Of a DNA stretch of 64,000 nt, positions 21,795-33,082 are shown one piece after another. The DNA is from Heterocephalus glaber (Eukaryota; Chordata; Mammalia; Rodentia; Bathyergidae), in assembly GCF_000247695.1 (NCBI RefSeq), contig NW_004624784.1:14878830-14942829 (forward strand), in the 5' to 3' direction. The translations under genes and the position numbers were made by a program. The notes under the pieces are model-generated. The model saw nothing but the letters and a program-made list of their open reading frames with translations. It searched no databases and was not told where the DNA came from. The stretch's first letter is position 1, and each line of letters begins with the position of its first letter.

Positions 21795-22015
21795 TTTTTT
21801 TTTCTTTTTTCAAGCAGTGGGGAGATTGAACTCAGGGTTTCACACATGCCGGGCAGTTGTTCTACTGCTGAGCTACATCTCTAGCATCTCCTTCCCTTTT
21901 TATAAAATTTTGAGACAGGGTCTTGCTAAACTGACCAAGTTGGCCTTGACCTTTCAATCCTGCTTCAACCTTTGGAGTAGCAAGTTACAGGCAGGCACCA
22001 TAGGGGCCAAAGCCA
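21795..22015 (-). repeat. B1-ID composite SINE, antisense
   Basis: T-rich start, ID half in antisense ('gggagattgaactcagg', 'tgctgagctacatc'), linker, then a degraded B1 half ('gagacagggtcttgc', 'aagttacaggcaggc'). Confidence 0.85.
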
Positions 22016-22916
22016 GGTTTTGAGGGGTTAGATGTTTATGCAATTTGGGAGCTCACTTTAATAAATAGAGAATAAAATTGAAAATTCAAAATCAGCTATA
22101 AAATATATTTACTTAAAATAAGAACTCACAACTAATTACAATTTAAAAAATTGAAAAATATAGTAAATATGACAAGCATAAAAGACTTTAAAAAACAAAT
22201 TAAGTGCTTGACTTACACCTTCCATCTTTGCATCTTTGTGTCCCAGTGTCTAGTGAATTGGAACCCAGGTGGGAAGAATTCCAGGAAGTTCCAGAAGTCA
22301 TTCAGATGTCAAGGCACCAGGTAACGATTTCACTACACATGGAAGAGATTGCAAACCATATAAATACATTTTATCAACTCCAAGCTAGACATTTTTCCAG
22401 CTTAAGTTCCTCTTAGGTACCTGTGATCATTCCAGTGCTGTCCAACAGGTGCAGTGGAGGGGAACTTAGGATGGAAAGAGAGCTATCATCACCAATCATG
22501 GTTAAAATTCCCCACCTTTCCAATTTTACAATAACATGGACCTATTTCCAAGCCCCTCCCAAGATCCTAGAAATGAGAATAAATCTGTCTCTGATAATAG
22601 CAATGAAAACACAAAAGTCCTAGGGATTAACATAACAAAGAAGGCCCAGAGCACAAAGGAAAACAATTAAATTTTACTAAAGACCATTAATTGAAAGACC
22701 TATATAAATGGAAATACTATATCTATGTTTGGGATGATTTAGTCTTGGAAAGATGCCAATTAGCTCCAAATTAATTTTTACATTCAGTTAAATTCCAGCA
22801 GGAATACTGGGGAATTAAACTGATTATAAAATCTATATAGAATTGAGATTCACAAATAGCTAATCTAATTTAAAAAGCGCAATGCTTGTTTTGTTGATAA
22901 TCAAATTGATTAAGGC

Positions 22917-23092
22917 TTGGTGTGGTAGTGCGTGCCTGTAAACCTAGCACTCAGGAGGCTGAAACAGGAAGATAATAAGTTTGGGCCTGGCCTGGGCAAC
23001 TTAGCAACTTAGTGAGACCTTGTCTAAAAAAAAAAAATTGGGGATGTAGTTCAGTGGGAGAGCCATGGGTTCAATCTCCAGTACCACAAACA
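22917..23092 (+). repeat. B1-ID composite SINE
   Basis: 'gcttggtgtggtagtgc', 'ctagcactcaggaggctg', 'cctggcctgggcaactta', A12 linker, ID half ('gggatgtagttcagtg', 'gggttcaatctcc'), then an 'aaacaaacaaag' tail. Confidence 0.9.
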
Positions 23093-23108
23093 AACAAAGA
23101 AACAAACA

Positions 23109-23301
23109 CAGTGGTACTTTAGTTCACGAACTTAATTCTTTCCATGATTCTGGTTGCAAACCGGATTGTATGAGAACCGAGTCAAATTTCCCCATAAGGT
23201 CAACGTTGAAACTAACCATTGAATTTGATTCGGTTCTTGTTCAGTTCAGTTTGTGACCAGAATCATGGAAAGAATTAAGTTTGTGAACCAAGGTACCACT
23301 T
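23109..23301. mobile_element. palindromic mariner-like MITE
   Basis: A 193-base near-palindrome. The left arm (23109 to about 23190) begins 'cagtggtacttt'. The right arm, reverse-complemented from 23301, begins 'aagtggtacctt'. The first 45 bases of the arms differ at only four positions, all but the terminal base being transitions. Identity then falls but continues to about base 80, leaving a loop of about 30 bases. No internal gene. The CAGTGGTAC end fits Tc1/mariner-type MITEs, but a TA duplication is not obvious and the family name is uncertain. Confidence 0.75.
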
Positions 23302-23645
23302 AAATAAGTAAATGTGGTGTGTTATTGCCCTAGGAACAAAACGGCCAAAGGAACAGAGTAAGACTTCAGAAACAGGTGTAGATATACATAAACAAATAAA
23401 CTTAGTAAATACAAACAAATCTAAATAAACAAAACTACAAGGGAACTCCTCAGATGCAGAAGTTGTATCACAAATCAGTGAGGGAGTGATGAATTATTTA
23501 GGGAAGTGTATTAGGAAAAATGCTCTACTCTTTTGGAAATAAGTTGGATTCATGTTGAACATTCTATTTTAAAAACTCCAAATGGGTAAAGGCCTAAATG
23601 TGAAAAGCAAAAATTATAAAAATAAATTTAAAAAGACATTAAAAA

Positions 23646-23735
23646 TAACTGGCAGGGGATGAAGCTCAGTTGGTAGAGTGCTTGCCTAGCATGTGAGAGA
23701 GCTGAGGTTTGATCCTCAGCACCAAAAACAAACAA
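23646..23735 (+). repeat. ID-type SINE
   Basis: 'gatgaagctcagttgg', 'tagagtgcttgcctagc', 'gaggtttgatcctcag', then 'caccaaaaacaaac'. Both promoter boxes are readable. Confidence 0.9.
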
Positions 23736-24254
23736 GAAAACTCTGAAATTCAAAATGAGAACTTCTTTGGAAAGAAATAATGAAACAAAAATCATATACA
23801 ATTCACAAGGCATGAAATAAATTAATTTAGTCACATCAACATTATAGATTTGTGTTCAAAGAAAAAGCACTGTATAAGCAAAGCTAACAAAATGGCGATA
23901 GAATGGGAGTAGTATTTTTAAAGCCTAAACTGACAAAGATTTAATATTCGGCATATGTAAAAAACTGCAAATCCATAAGAAAAACACAAGAATCCAGTAG
24001 GAAATAAAGGAAGGGATTTAAACAGGCCATTCACAGTAATAGACATTTAAATAGCTATAACTATATGAAGAGTTGTTTAATTCATTAAACACAAATAAAA
24101 TAAGAAGGTACCTAATTGTAACCCCTTGGATTGGGAAAAACTAGAAAAGTGAAACTTTATGAAATATTAGTGAAGGGGATCTGAGACAGCCTGGTGTCCT
24201 TCACTCGGTGATGGGTGAATTGAACATGGCAGTGTGTATGATGGAATATTGTCA

Positions 24255-25520
24255 CCAGCTAATGTGGGTCTTTGCTTCAGGGATAATGGAAATTAAAATT
24301 AGAGCACAAATTTGCAGAAGAAAGCTTTAATTAAAGGGGAACACAACTCTAACAAAGATCAAGCCTGTGCCCTAACAAGGAAAGTAAGAGCAAATAGGGA
24401 AAGGACTCCAGCCTGAGTAGCCAGAGTGGGCACACGCTGAGGCAGTCAGACTGACCTGCCCACCAGGTGGCCAGCTTTTAAGGATTAGCTGAGGTGGGTC
24501 AGGGTCCAGCTGGTTGTTATCTTAGTCCTAGTTTCCTAGTCCTGGAGAATCTTCATGGTTTTAGGGATGATTCTACTACTGGGGTTCTGGGGCGCTGTAT
24601 GCTCTTTCCAGAAGTTCTTTTTAGGTTCTTGTCCTAACAAGAAACTTGCAAAAAGGAGTGAGGGTCTATATTTATTAAAGGTAGGAAGAGAAGTATGCTC
24701 TGCAGAGTAAGAGTGGCTAAAGAAAGAAAGAGCACAGTGGCAAGGAGATTAATGATGGAGGTCTTTTGTATCCCCTACTCCTTAGGCTGACATCAGATCT
24801 AGGCTGCCCTACCAAAAACCTACTTGATCTCACTAGAAATATTGAAGATAACATTTTTTGATTGGTTCCAGGTACAGGCGTTGGAACTGTTTTTTGTGCA
24901 TGTGTTCTGGATCTCTGTGATTGACAAGTCATGCCCACTTGCCTGCCAGCTGGTCACACCCTAATCGTCTGCCTCAAGTCCGTTATCATGAAATGATTGT
25001 TTCTGCTTGAGACAGTCTCAGTCAGAGGCCCTGGTTTTTCTGGAATCTAGGTGTTCACAGGTTTAGGGCAGTGGTTGGAGACTTCCAAGCATCGGTCACA
25101 GAGAGGAGGTCTGGAACTGCAAGTTGTAAAATCTGATAATCAGATGTCCCTGTGAATCCTGGAAATTGAATTAGTTACTCTTATCTCAGTGTCCCATCTT
25201 GAAGGGTAATGAGATAGGTTAGGTAAACTTAAGGATAACAAATTTTATTTTGCCAACTTTTAGACAGCTACATCTTAAATGACTAACATGCCTATATGCA
25301 GAGCTGAGGAGAATTTGACCCAGAGTTTTAAAAAAATGAAGGTCAAGGTTTGTCTACTTTTAGTTATGAAGAGTTATGAGTTTTAGAAAAAATTGCTTTT
25401 AAGTTCCTGATGGTCTCAAAAGAAAACACAAATTGTGCTTTTAACAAGTAACAGGTTAAGGGCCCAGGAATTTGTTTTTTGTCCCCATGATGGTCTCTGC
25501 TTTGTCATGAGTATGTTAGT
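24255..25520 (-). mobile_element. LTR-like insertion inside the L1 3' end (tentative)
   Basis: About 1.27 kb that interrupts otherwise continuous L1 text ('atgatggaatattg' before, 'taccacacagcagtc' after). Its minus strand has a polyadenylation-like AATAAA near 24669 and its texture resembles an ERV LTR. I cannot match it to a named family and see no clear target-site duplication. No viral gene is visible. Confidence 0.35.
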
Positions 25521-25730
25521 ACCACACAGCAGTCAGAAGTAATCAGCAGTTACTATGGCTGCACTGAGCAATTGGGAAGATCTTGAAAGCAACCCAGAGG
25601 AGAGACATGTAAGAGACAGAATGGAATTAATAGCATGGGACAATTTTATGTAAATTTCAAAAACACAGACAACACTATGCTTCTAAAGGGTACCCATATG
25701 TCTAAATAACTAAAACTGTAAACGTTAGAT

Positions 25731-27039
25731 CAGAAGAACACACAGGAGACATTTTGACACAGCTTTGTCAGTTGCTTGTTATCCCAAAATGTTTGCTGTA
25801 GAGACTCCTGCCTCACACTGTACCCTTGGGCTGGGGTCTTGGGGGCAGGGGGAAGAATCTGCTTTGCAAGTAACTTATGACAGTAAACTATGGATTTAAT
25901 GACTGCTTTTAGAATACAGAGTGCCATATCAGGAATCTTCATGTCAAAACGGTTTTATGAACATGTCACTTACCCTCCCACAAATAAGTTAAAAGGCCCT
26001 GTTCTGGTAAGTCCTCTGGGCTGTGGAGGAGTAATCTTATCTTCTCTGTAAGAGCCATTTACTCTGTACATCTGTGTTGCTGAGGTGAGTCATTTTGAAT
26101 GAGAATAGCAGTCTTTCCAGAAGGTTCCCATTTGGGGACACGGTCCACATCTGGGGTCTGAGGCCTCCAGGCCCAGCCTCATCAGCCCAGGAGCTCCCTG
26201 CTGGCCTGTCCTTTGCGACACGGTGGTCTCTCTGCATTTAAAAGGAGAAGATAACAAAGAAGTAAAATAAATAAGATCCTATTTTTTTTTTTTTAAGCTA
26301 AAGGATTACTTAGTAAAACAGTCGAGATCAAAACAGTAAAAACGTAGTTCTAGTTAAAAGACAAAAAGCTCAGTTGGATAGGATCATAAAGGGCCAAGTG
26401 AGAGCCTTTGTTTAAATTAGAAATAACTAAAGCCATAATGTAGGGCAGCCTGAGAGAGTGTGTGTAAAGCTTCCAGAGGCTCACGCCAGAGGGAGGTCAC
26501 CCACAGCTGTGGGACAGAGCAGGGACAGTGACCTCTCCTGCCATCTCCCTTAGGCCCTGATGGGGTGGATCTGACAGACTGTTTCCCTCCCAGGGCCCAC
26601 CTCTGGGCGGGAAGTCTCAGCTTGTAGTTTCTCTGGTCTCTGTGCAGGTGGTGTCCACTGTCTCTCTCCCAGCTTCTTCCTCACTGTGCAGGACGAGAGG
26701 TGTCACTGTCTCTGGACTCCAGCCCTACTTATCATCTCCTCATTTCAGTACCTGGGAAAGTTGCTCACTCTCAACTTCCTTATCTCTCAACAGAGGAGAA
26801 TTATGTGAGGAGGTTTTGCTAATGGAGGCCCACCTCAGGATGCCCTCCTGCATCCAGAATACCTCAGGCCTCTCCACTCAGCCCTCCTGCCAGACTCGAT
26901 CATGTGGAGAGTGCACCTGCTTTTCCTTCCAGGCAGTGCTTTAACACCCAAATATCTCCTCCAGAGCAAGGAAGTATGGAGATCCTTAGTCAGAGCTTAA
27001 TAGACAGTAATGGAAAGTCTTGTGTTTGCTTTGTTTTCC
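25731..27039. other. single-copy or unidentified DNA, no gene seen
   Basis: Includes a T13 run at 26282. The 100-codon frame 26642-26944 (+) is serine-rich with no domain. Some of 25740-26400 may be unrecognised ERV DNA. Confidence 0.4.
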
Positions 27040-27104
27040 TGGACCAGATTGTGAGCTCTTTGGAAGGTAAATCTTTTCTCTCTCCTTCCATTTGTTCTAT
27101 TAAT

Positions 27105-27240
27105 CAACAAATACTTGAGCTTCCAAGATATCTGAGCCCTGTTTTAGCCCTCAGAGACACCAGACGGTCACAGCCTGGTCCTCCCAGAGCCTACTTTCTG
27201 TGGGGGAAAGGGGAAAGAGGCCATTAAAAACCAAGAAAAC
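27105..27240 (-). repeat. L2 LINE 3' end fragment, antisense
   Basis: Antisense L2 end: 'aatcaacaaatacttgagc', 'gagccctgttttagccc', 'gcctactttctgtggggg'. A short sense L2-like piece ('agattgtgagctctttgg') lies just before it at 27045-27070. Confidence 0.55.
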
Positions 27241-27439
27241 AATCAAGTAGGCAGAAATAGCCACACATTTTGAGAAAGGTGATGAATACAAAAGAGACTG
27301 GGGGAGGGGGCTCCTGTCTGGAGAGATGGCCTGCAGATGAGATCCCAGGAGAAGTACTGTGGGGAGCCAAATGGAGCTGGAGCAGTGTCAGAGGAAACAC
27401 CTCTGTCTGCAGTGGCCTGGAGACAAGAAGTTCCAGGAT

Positions 27440-27990
27440 GTTTCACAAAAGGTAAAGGAGGATGGCACTTGGAGCTGAAGGGCAGGAAAAGGGGTGGGGA
27501 GGTGAAGTTTGAGAGGCATCCAGGAAAGAAGTCATAACACAGGACATGTCTGTGGGCCAGGGCAATGTGTAGATCTTCTGTTTTGCAGTACTGGAGATTG
27601 AACTCAGGGAGAGCTGAGCTACATCCCAGTCCCCACCCCCCCTTTTTTTTGCTCTGAGACAGGTTCTTGCTAAGTTGCCTAGGCTGGTTTCAAATTCACA
27701 ATCTGCCTGCCTCAGCCTCCCAAGTAACCTGGGATTACAGGAATGGGTAAGTGTACCTGGCATGAGTTTTCTTTTCATGGCAGTAGGAAGCCCTGGGAGT
27801 ATCTTAAGCAGAGAAGTGACATGGTCTACTTTATACCTTTAGAAATATCTTTAAGGGGATTAAAGAGAATGTTAAACAATACCACAAAGAGATTCAGTGA
27901 GCTAGAATGTGGCACATTCCATGGGACAAATGGCCTGTTTGTAGAAGGTAATGGGGACCAGAGAGAATGTGTGTGTGGAGGGTGAGGGAT
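27440..27990 (-). repeat. L2 LINE fragments, antisense, split by a SINE
   Basis: The right-hand piece is clearer: 'agcagagaagtgacatgg' followed by 'tagaaatatctttaagg', a typical antisense L2 segment. The left piece (27440-27577) is weaker. Confidence 0.45.
27578..27765 (-). repeat. B1-ID composite SINE, antisense
   Basis: Antisense ID half ('tactggagattgaactc', 'gctgagctacatccc'), C/T-rich linker, then the B1 half ('gagacaggttcttgc', 'cctcagcctcccaag', 'gggattacagg'). Confidence 0.87.
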
Positions 27991-27999
27991 GGATAAAGA

Positions 28000-28400
28000 T
28001 TTAGGAGACCTTGGTCAAATGCAATGGACAAACCCTATTTGGATCTTGATATGAAGAAACAACTGTAAAAAGTCATTTTTGAGGCAACGGGAAAATTTGG
28101 ACATTGACTGTTACATCATATTAAGGAGCCATCACTCATTTTGTTAAGTGATGGCACTGTAATCAGGTTAAAGGAAAAGAAGTTTTTATCTGTCAGAAAG
28201 CCATCGTGAAGTATTTACAGGTGAAATGAAATGTCTGAGATTCGCTTTAAAATCTTCAGATAAAAAGTGTGTGGGAGAGAGTGGATGAAACAAGATTGGC
28301 AAAATGTTGATAGTTTTTGAAGCTGGGTGATGGGTACATGGGAGTTCATTATACCAGTTCCTGAAAATTTCCATTCAAAAGTATAAAAAATATTTTAAAG
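28000..28400 (+). repeat. old L1 3' UTR fragment
   Basis: 'gaaaatttggacattgac', 'ttttgttaagtgatggc', 'gattggcaaaatgttgat', 'gaagctgggtgatggg', 'gttcattataccag' fit an old L1 3' UTR ending near 'aaagtataaaaaat'. The subfamily is not certain. Confidence 0.5.
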
Positions 28401-30379
28401 TTCCCAGTTTTGCTGTGGTGTGTGGTGCCCCCATGTGCAGCACTGGCACATTGGGTGGTGATGAGAGAGCTGGCTGAGAACTGTCTGTGAACATTTTCAC
28501 TATCCGGGGTGTGATGGTGCTGCCCCTAACTGGGGACAATAGAGGGTGCTGACCGTGAGCTCTGGGGTCAGACCGATTTGGTGCCCTCTGCTACCTTCTC
28601 ACCTGTGAAGGGGAACAGCTGGAGTAGCATTCCCGTTGGGATGTTATGCTCAGCTCATTGCCAGGCAGGGGTTTCTGTTCAATTACTGGTAGCATCAGAG
28701 GCACCACAAGGACTGTGCTTACACACAGCATGACTGGGTTCCAGAACCTTCTTGTGGGAATTGGTTCCCAGTATCTAGAAAATTAAGGATGATTACATGA
28801 GTTGAAGTACATGGGTCATCATGTGTGTGCACACAACTCTGGCTGAATTTGCACACATACACATGTGCCCATGGCATTCCTGAGCAGGCCTGGAGTTTGG
28901 TGTGCAGGACAGGCTGAGTATGGGCCTCCACAGAGGACCTAGGATGGAATTGAAGGAGGGAGATGCTCAGTGCAGAGACACATCATATGGCCCATGGAGA
29001 AGCCTATGCATCTGCTGGGCCCAAGAGGGAGACAAAGCTGGACGTAAGGATAGTACCCAGGGGCACACAAGGGCTGAGGTTGTATTGTTGTAACAAGAGG
29101 GGAACAGGCTGGGCAAGAGGAGAGCCTGGCAGAAAGTCACCTACAAGAAAACCACATGTGGTGTGAGGGCCACTGAGTTTTCCTGGGACCTGCTTATGAT
29201 CCTATAGATGCTCAGCATGGGCCACCAAGGGCTGGACAAACACAGAGTTCCAGATGCTCCTTGCAGTTCTTTCCTGACTTCACCTGGCATCCAGGTGTCT
29301 CTCTGAGGTAGGTGAGAGAAATGCAAAGGGGTCAGCTCTCCCAAGACCCTTTCTCTCTGAAGAAACTTTTCAAACTCATGTCAGGGGGGACAGGAAAGGT
29401 GTGAAGAGAAATTTGCACCCCCAGCTCACAAGAAGGGATGACAAAGAGGCAAGGCAGAGGGGAAAAAGCCCCCACTTGGCCCTTCCTTCCCTCCACCACA
29501 GGTGCGGGGACAATAGACTACTAGTTCAATCCGGTGTTCATCACTGGAAAGGCACTTTGAATGAAACATATTCAGTGGGGGGAGAGAAGAGACTGTTCTG
29601 CCTTCATGTGCTCTGTTCTGGAACCATTTGGGGAATTGCAAATTCTCTCCACATCACATCAACATCAATAAAACATCCAATAGCTCCCACTCCCTCAAAG
29701 TCAACAATGATTAACTCAGAGCCCAGCACCTACTTCTGAGTGACCTCCCATCAAGGACCTGTGGCCTCACCGCTGCCACCTGCCCTGGGGCCTTCTGAGC
29801 CCTACAGAAGGCTGGGAGTAGGAGCTTGGAGCTAGCAAGGCCCCTTCCCAACATGGGGTGATACTCTTTCTTCTCTTAATCTAGATGAATTGCTCCTTCT
29901 CCTTTGCCTCATCCTAGGAAAGCGGTTTCCCTGATGGCCTAACCCTCTTGTCCCCTCAGTTTCCTCCTACCAGCCTGGGAAGGGGTCCTGATGAAGTTTG
30001 AAGCAAGCATCCTGTGCGCACCCCAGGTGTCCTCAGGCCATGCAGCACTGGGGCTGAGGCCCCTTTACATGAGCCAGATGGCAAGATTCTAGAAGCCAAA
30101 GGGGTCTGTGGAGCTTGGACTTGGGCCTGGAAGTCAGAACCACAGCTGGCATGTCCTCCCTTGGGGCACCCTGAGAACCTAGGAGGGGCACTTCTGGGGG
30201 CTCAGCAATTCCAGAGTGGAGCTTCGTCTGTGATGCCTGAAAAGCCATCTCCACCATGTTAGATTTTTCCTCCTCCTCCTCCAGTGGGGCAAACGTGAGT
30301 ACCCCACAGAGTGTAGCTGCATTAAGGGAGTCTAGAGGCATAGCTCCAAAGAACTACAGGTTTGCTGTGAAGGTTCTTT
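28401..30379. other. single-copy DNA, no gene seen
   Basis: No repeat confidently recognised. A 112-codon frame (29401-29739, +) has no domain. GC content rises towards 30 kb. Confidence 0.45.
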
Positions 30380-30420
30380 TTTCCTATGCTGGGATCAAAC
30401 CTAGGACTCATGAGACAGAC
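30380..30420 (-). repeat. ID SINE fragment, antisense
   Basis: Only the B-box end survives: minus strand 'cctaggtttgatccc' next to a T-rich start. Truncated. Confidence 0.5.
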
Positions 30421-30739
30421 AGAAGGAGTGCCTGCTTCTCCCCTTCTTCCTGTGATGGCTGGAAGGGGATGTGGTTTGACTCACAGCTGTCCTGTCTCAC
30501 CCCTCACTTCCCCTCACTCCCTATCTGATGTCTCCTGGTGGGGCAGGGCTGGGGTAGCTTGGCTTAGTCTCTTCCCCACACTCCAAAATTCACTTTTCAT
30601 CTACTCTCTGGGCTGCCCTTATGCAGGTACAACTTGGCAGTCAGCTGTGGTGCCTCTTCCTCAGGACCACTGCTCTAGATTTTGTTGCTGCCTTTTTGAA
30701 GAATCCCCAAATGTGGCTTCTTCACATTAGGATTGGGGA
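30421..30739. other. single-copy DNA, no gene seen
   Basis: Nothing recognised; a few short overlapping frames only. Confidence 0.45.
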
Positions 30740-31560
30740 GGGATCTGGTCCTATTATTAATATGCCCAAATCCCAATACGTTGTGATTAATATAGTTAAC
30801 CCTTCTAAAGATTTCCCATTTTTAACCTGGCCATTCTTTTTTATTTTTTCCTTTTTTCCTTTTTGGTAATGGGAATGGAACTTAGGGCCTTGTGCTTGCC
30901 AGGCAGGTGCTGCGCCACTGAGCTACATCCCATCTCTAACCTGGCCATTTTTGCAGAGATATAACAGCTGTCGATCAAATATCAAGACTTCTGACCTTTT
31001 GCTGAACTGCCACCAGGACAGCTGTAACTATCCTGGACTCCCTGCACTCACTCCAAGGAGTTGTCTACCCTGACTGCAGTAGGCTTGAATTTAAGCAGTA
31101 GAATTTAATTTGGACCAATCAGTAGGCTTCAATCAGAAGGCTTGATTTTAGACTAATTTGGGCCAATCAAGCAGGCTTGAATTTGGATCAATCACAGGCT
31201 TGTAGCTACTATATAAGTAGCACTTCCCTCAACACTTCTTGGGTTGGTCCAGGAGAGCTCCCTCTGGTGTGCTGTCCATACCCCACAGTCCTACAGCAAG
31301 GTTCTGTTCAAGTAAAGCCTCTCTCCCTGGTCCTGTAAATCTGCTCGTGATTTATTTCTCAGGTGCTGTGGGCTCAAAAGGTCCTGTATATCTACTTGGG
31401 ATTAGTGTGGACACTTTAAACAAGAGTTATAAACACTTGGGGCTCTTAGCCCTGAAGAAGTCCACAGACCAGCAGCTGGCAAAGATCAGTAACAGAGACC
31501 AGCAACTGGCAGTATTGACCAGCTGTCTGGCATTAAATGGTGTCAGTTGGCAGCATCAGC
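30740..31560 (+). mobile_element. ERV-like LTR with CCAAT-type repeats and TATA box (tentative)
   Basis: Promoter-like architecture: three 'aatca' boxes (two as 'ccaatca') in imperfect repeats of an 'aggcttga' motif (31080-31205), a TATA-like 'actatataag' (31208-31217), then 'aagtaaagcctctc' about 95 bases downstream resembling a polyadenylation region. This U3-R-U5 order fits an ERV LTR. Family and exact ends unknown; no viral gene seen. Confidence 0.45.
30836..30936 (-). repeat. ID-type SINE, antisense, 13-bp target-site duplication
   Basis: T-rich start, then ID in antisense ('ggaatggaacttaggg', 'gccactgagctacatcc'). Flanked by a perfect 13-base repeat 'taacctggccatt' (30823-30835 and 30937-30949). 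It lies within the LTR-like sequence and is therefore younger than it. Confidence 0.92.
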
Positions 31561-31689
31561 ATCCAGAGCTGTAACAGTACAGGCCGAGGCCATTGCCATT
31601 GGTAGCAGCCCTGGGCTGCTAGCAGAGCTACATTTTGCTAATTGATGATTTCTATCTGAATTGAACAAAAGAACCCTCAACTGATTGGT

Positions 31690-31850
31690 GACACTCATGC
31701 ATGCTAGGTATGCAATCTACCACAGAGCCACATCCCCAGCTCTTGTTTATTTTTTATTTTGAGGTAAGGTCTCACTAAGTTGCCCAGACTGACCTTGAAC
31801 TTACAGTCCTCCTGCTTTAGCCTCCCTGCCTGGCTGAAGTTCCTTTCAGA
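31690..31850 (-). repeat. B1-ID composite SINE, antisense
   Basis: Antisense ID remnant ('gcatgctaggtatgc', 'cagagccacatcccc'), then antisense B1 ('ggtctcactaagttgcc', 'tcctcctgctttagcc'). Both halves are shortened. Confidence 0.75.
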
Positions 31851-32117
31851 CAAATTTGGTATTGTGACCACAGCCCCTCCCTCTTTGTAAATTACCTGTC
31901 AGTTAAATTGCTTAGCTTTGTGCTCAGAATCTTTGAGTCAACTTACATTCCAGGACACTGGTGACCCTGTGTCTCCTACCCTTTGCTCACCAGGATACCA
32001 AGGGATTAGGGAGCCATGGCCTGAGAAGTAAGGCTCTGAGCACTGGCCTGTCTGCCTCACCCTTTTGCCATGCTGACAGGCAGAACTTTCTATATCTGGG
32101 GAGTTCTTAAGAAGGGG

Positions 32118-32522
32118 CTATGAGAGTTTCCTAGGGCTGCTGTAACAAGTGACCATACAATGGGGCTGTGAGACAAGTTTTTTCCCAATTCCAGAGGCCA
32201 TAGGTCTGAGATCTGAGGTGGCAGGACTGCAGTCCCTCCAAAACCATAGGAGAGGAGCCTTGCTCACCCCTTCAAGGCCTTTCTTGGCTTGTGGTGGCAT
32301 TGCTCCAGTTACCTGTCCTCAAAACACTCCTCTGTGTCCATGTGTCTCAGATCTCCCGCTTCCTCCTGTAAGACACCAGTCATTAGATTTAGATCTACCT
32401 TAAACTCAGGATGCTGTCATTTAAAATCTATTTCCAAATAAGGTCACATTCACAAGTGCCAGGGGTCAGGACTTGGACCTTTTTTGGTGGTGGTGATGGA
32501 GCACAGTTCAACCTACTACAGA
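32118..32522 (-). mobile_element. MLT1-type MaLR solo LTR, antisense
   Basis: Clear antisense MLT1: 'cctagggctgctgtaac', 'aggcctttcttggcttg', 'ctgtgtccatgtgtctc', 'tatttccaaataaggtc', end 'acagttcaacctactaca'. It starts 'gagagtttcctagg', so the LTR's 3' end is near 32118. Noncoding. Confidence 0.85.
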
Positions 32523-32589
32523 GCCACCTCTAGCAATGTGACAGTATCAGCAGAGGTAGTGAAATAAGAATCATACTCCTCAAAAAACT

Positions 32590-33082
32590 AAAAACTGATC
32601 TATTATTTGATCCAGCTTTCCCGCTCCATATCCAAGGGAAATTAACTAGGTCTATTAAAGAGATGCCTACCCATGCACACCCATGTTTATTGCAGCATTA
32701 TTCACAACAGCTAAGATATGGAATCAACCTAGGTGCCCATCAACAGATGAATGGATAAAGAAAATGTGGTATGTATACACAATGGAGTGTTATTCAGCCA
32801 CGATGAAGAATAAAATCCTTTCATTTGCAGCAAAATGGTTGGAACTGGGGGACATTATGTTAAGTGAAATAAGCCAGACACAGAAAGGCAAATACTGTAT
32901 ATTCTCTCACATATATGGAAGCTAAAGGAAGTTGACCTGAAAGTAGAATAGTAAGTGGTTCCTAGAGATTGGGAAGGGTTGGAGGTGTAGGAAGGTAGGA
33001 AAGGGAGATTGGATTTATCAGCACATGCTGTGTGTATGAAAATATCATGCAGAACCCCATTTGTTTGTACAAGTAATATGTG
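32590..33082 (+). repeat. L1 3' end (ORF2 tail and 3' UTR)
   Basis: Well preserved: 'catgtttattgcagcatta', 'aactaggtctattaaag', 'gataaagaaaatgtgg', 'atacacaatggagtg', 'gacattatgttaagtg', 'aaataagccagacac', then the purine-rich 3' UTR to 'gtacaagtaatatgtg'. Part of the C-terminal ORF2 frame stays open (32683-32925), a relic of the L1 protein, not a gene. Confidence 0.9.

Larger units (their letters stand above)
20985..25730 (+). mobile_element. old L1 LINE, sense: ORF2 3' half and 3' UTR, heavily interrupted
   Basis: Collinear pieces of L1 ORF2 (reverse transcriptase and C-terminal part). 21050-21400 has 'gcttctgataaagttc', 'tcttaatttggtaaag' and 'acttgcagatgatataa'. Further pieces are 21601-21675, about 22580-22915, 23302-23645 and 23736-24254. 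A 3' end piece (25520-25730, 'gcagtcagaagtaatc', 'aaatttcaaaaacacag') follows. Gaps are SINEs, a MITE and a 1.2-kb LTR-like insert. All frames are broken. Confidence 0.75.

Noticed and set aside
31239..31574. 111-codon plus frame after the TATA box of the LTR-like element
   Set aside because: It overlaps the inferred R/U5 part of an LTR and shows no known domain.
32683..32925. 80-codon frame resembling an L1 ORF2 C-terminus
   Set aside because: A relic of a degraded, truncated L1 copy, not a functional gene.
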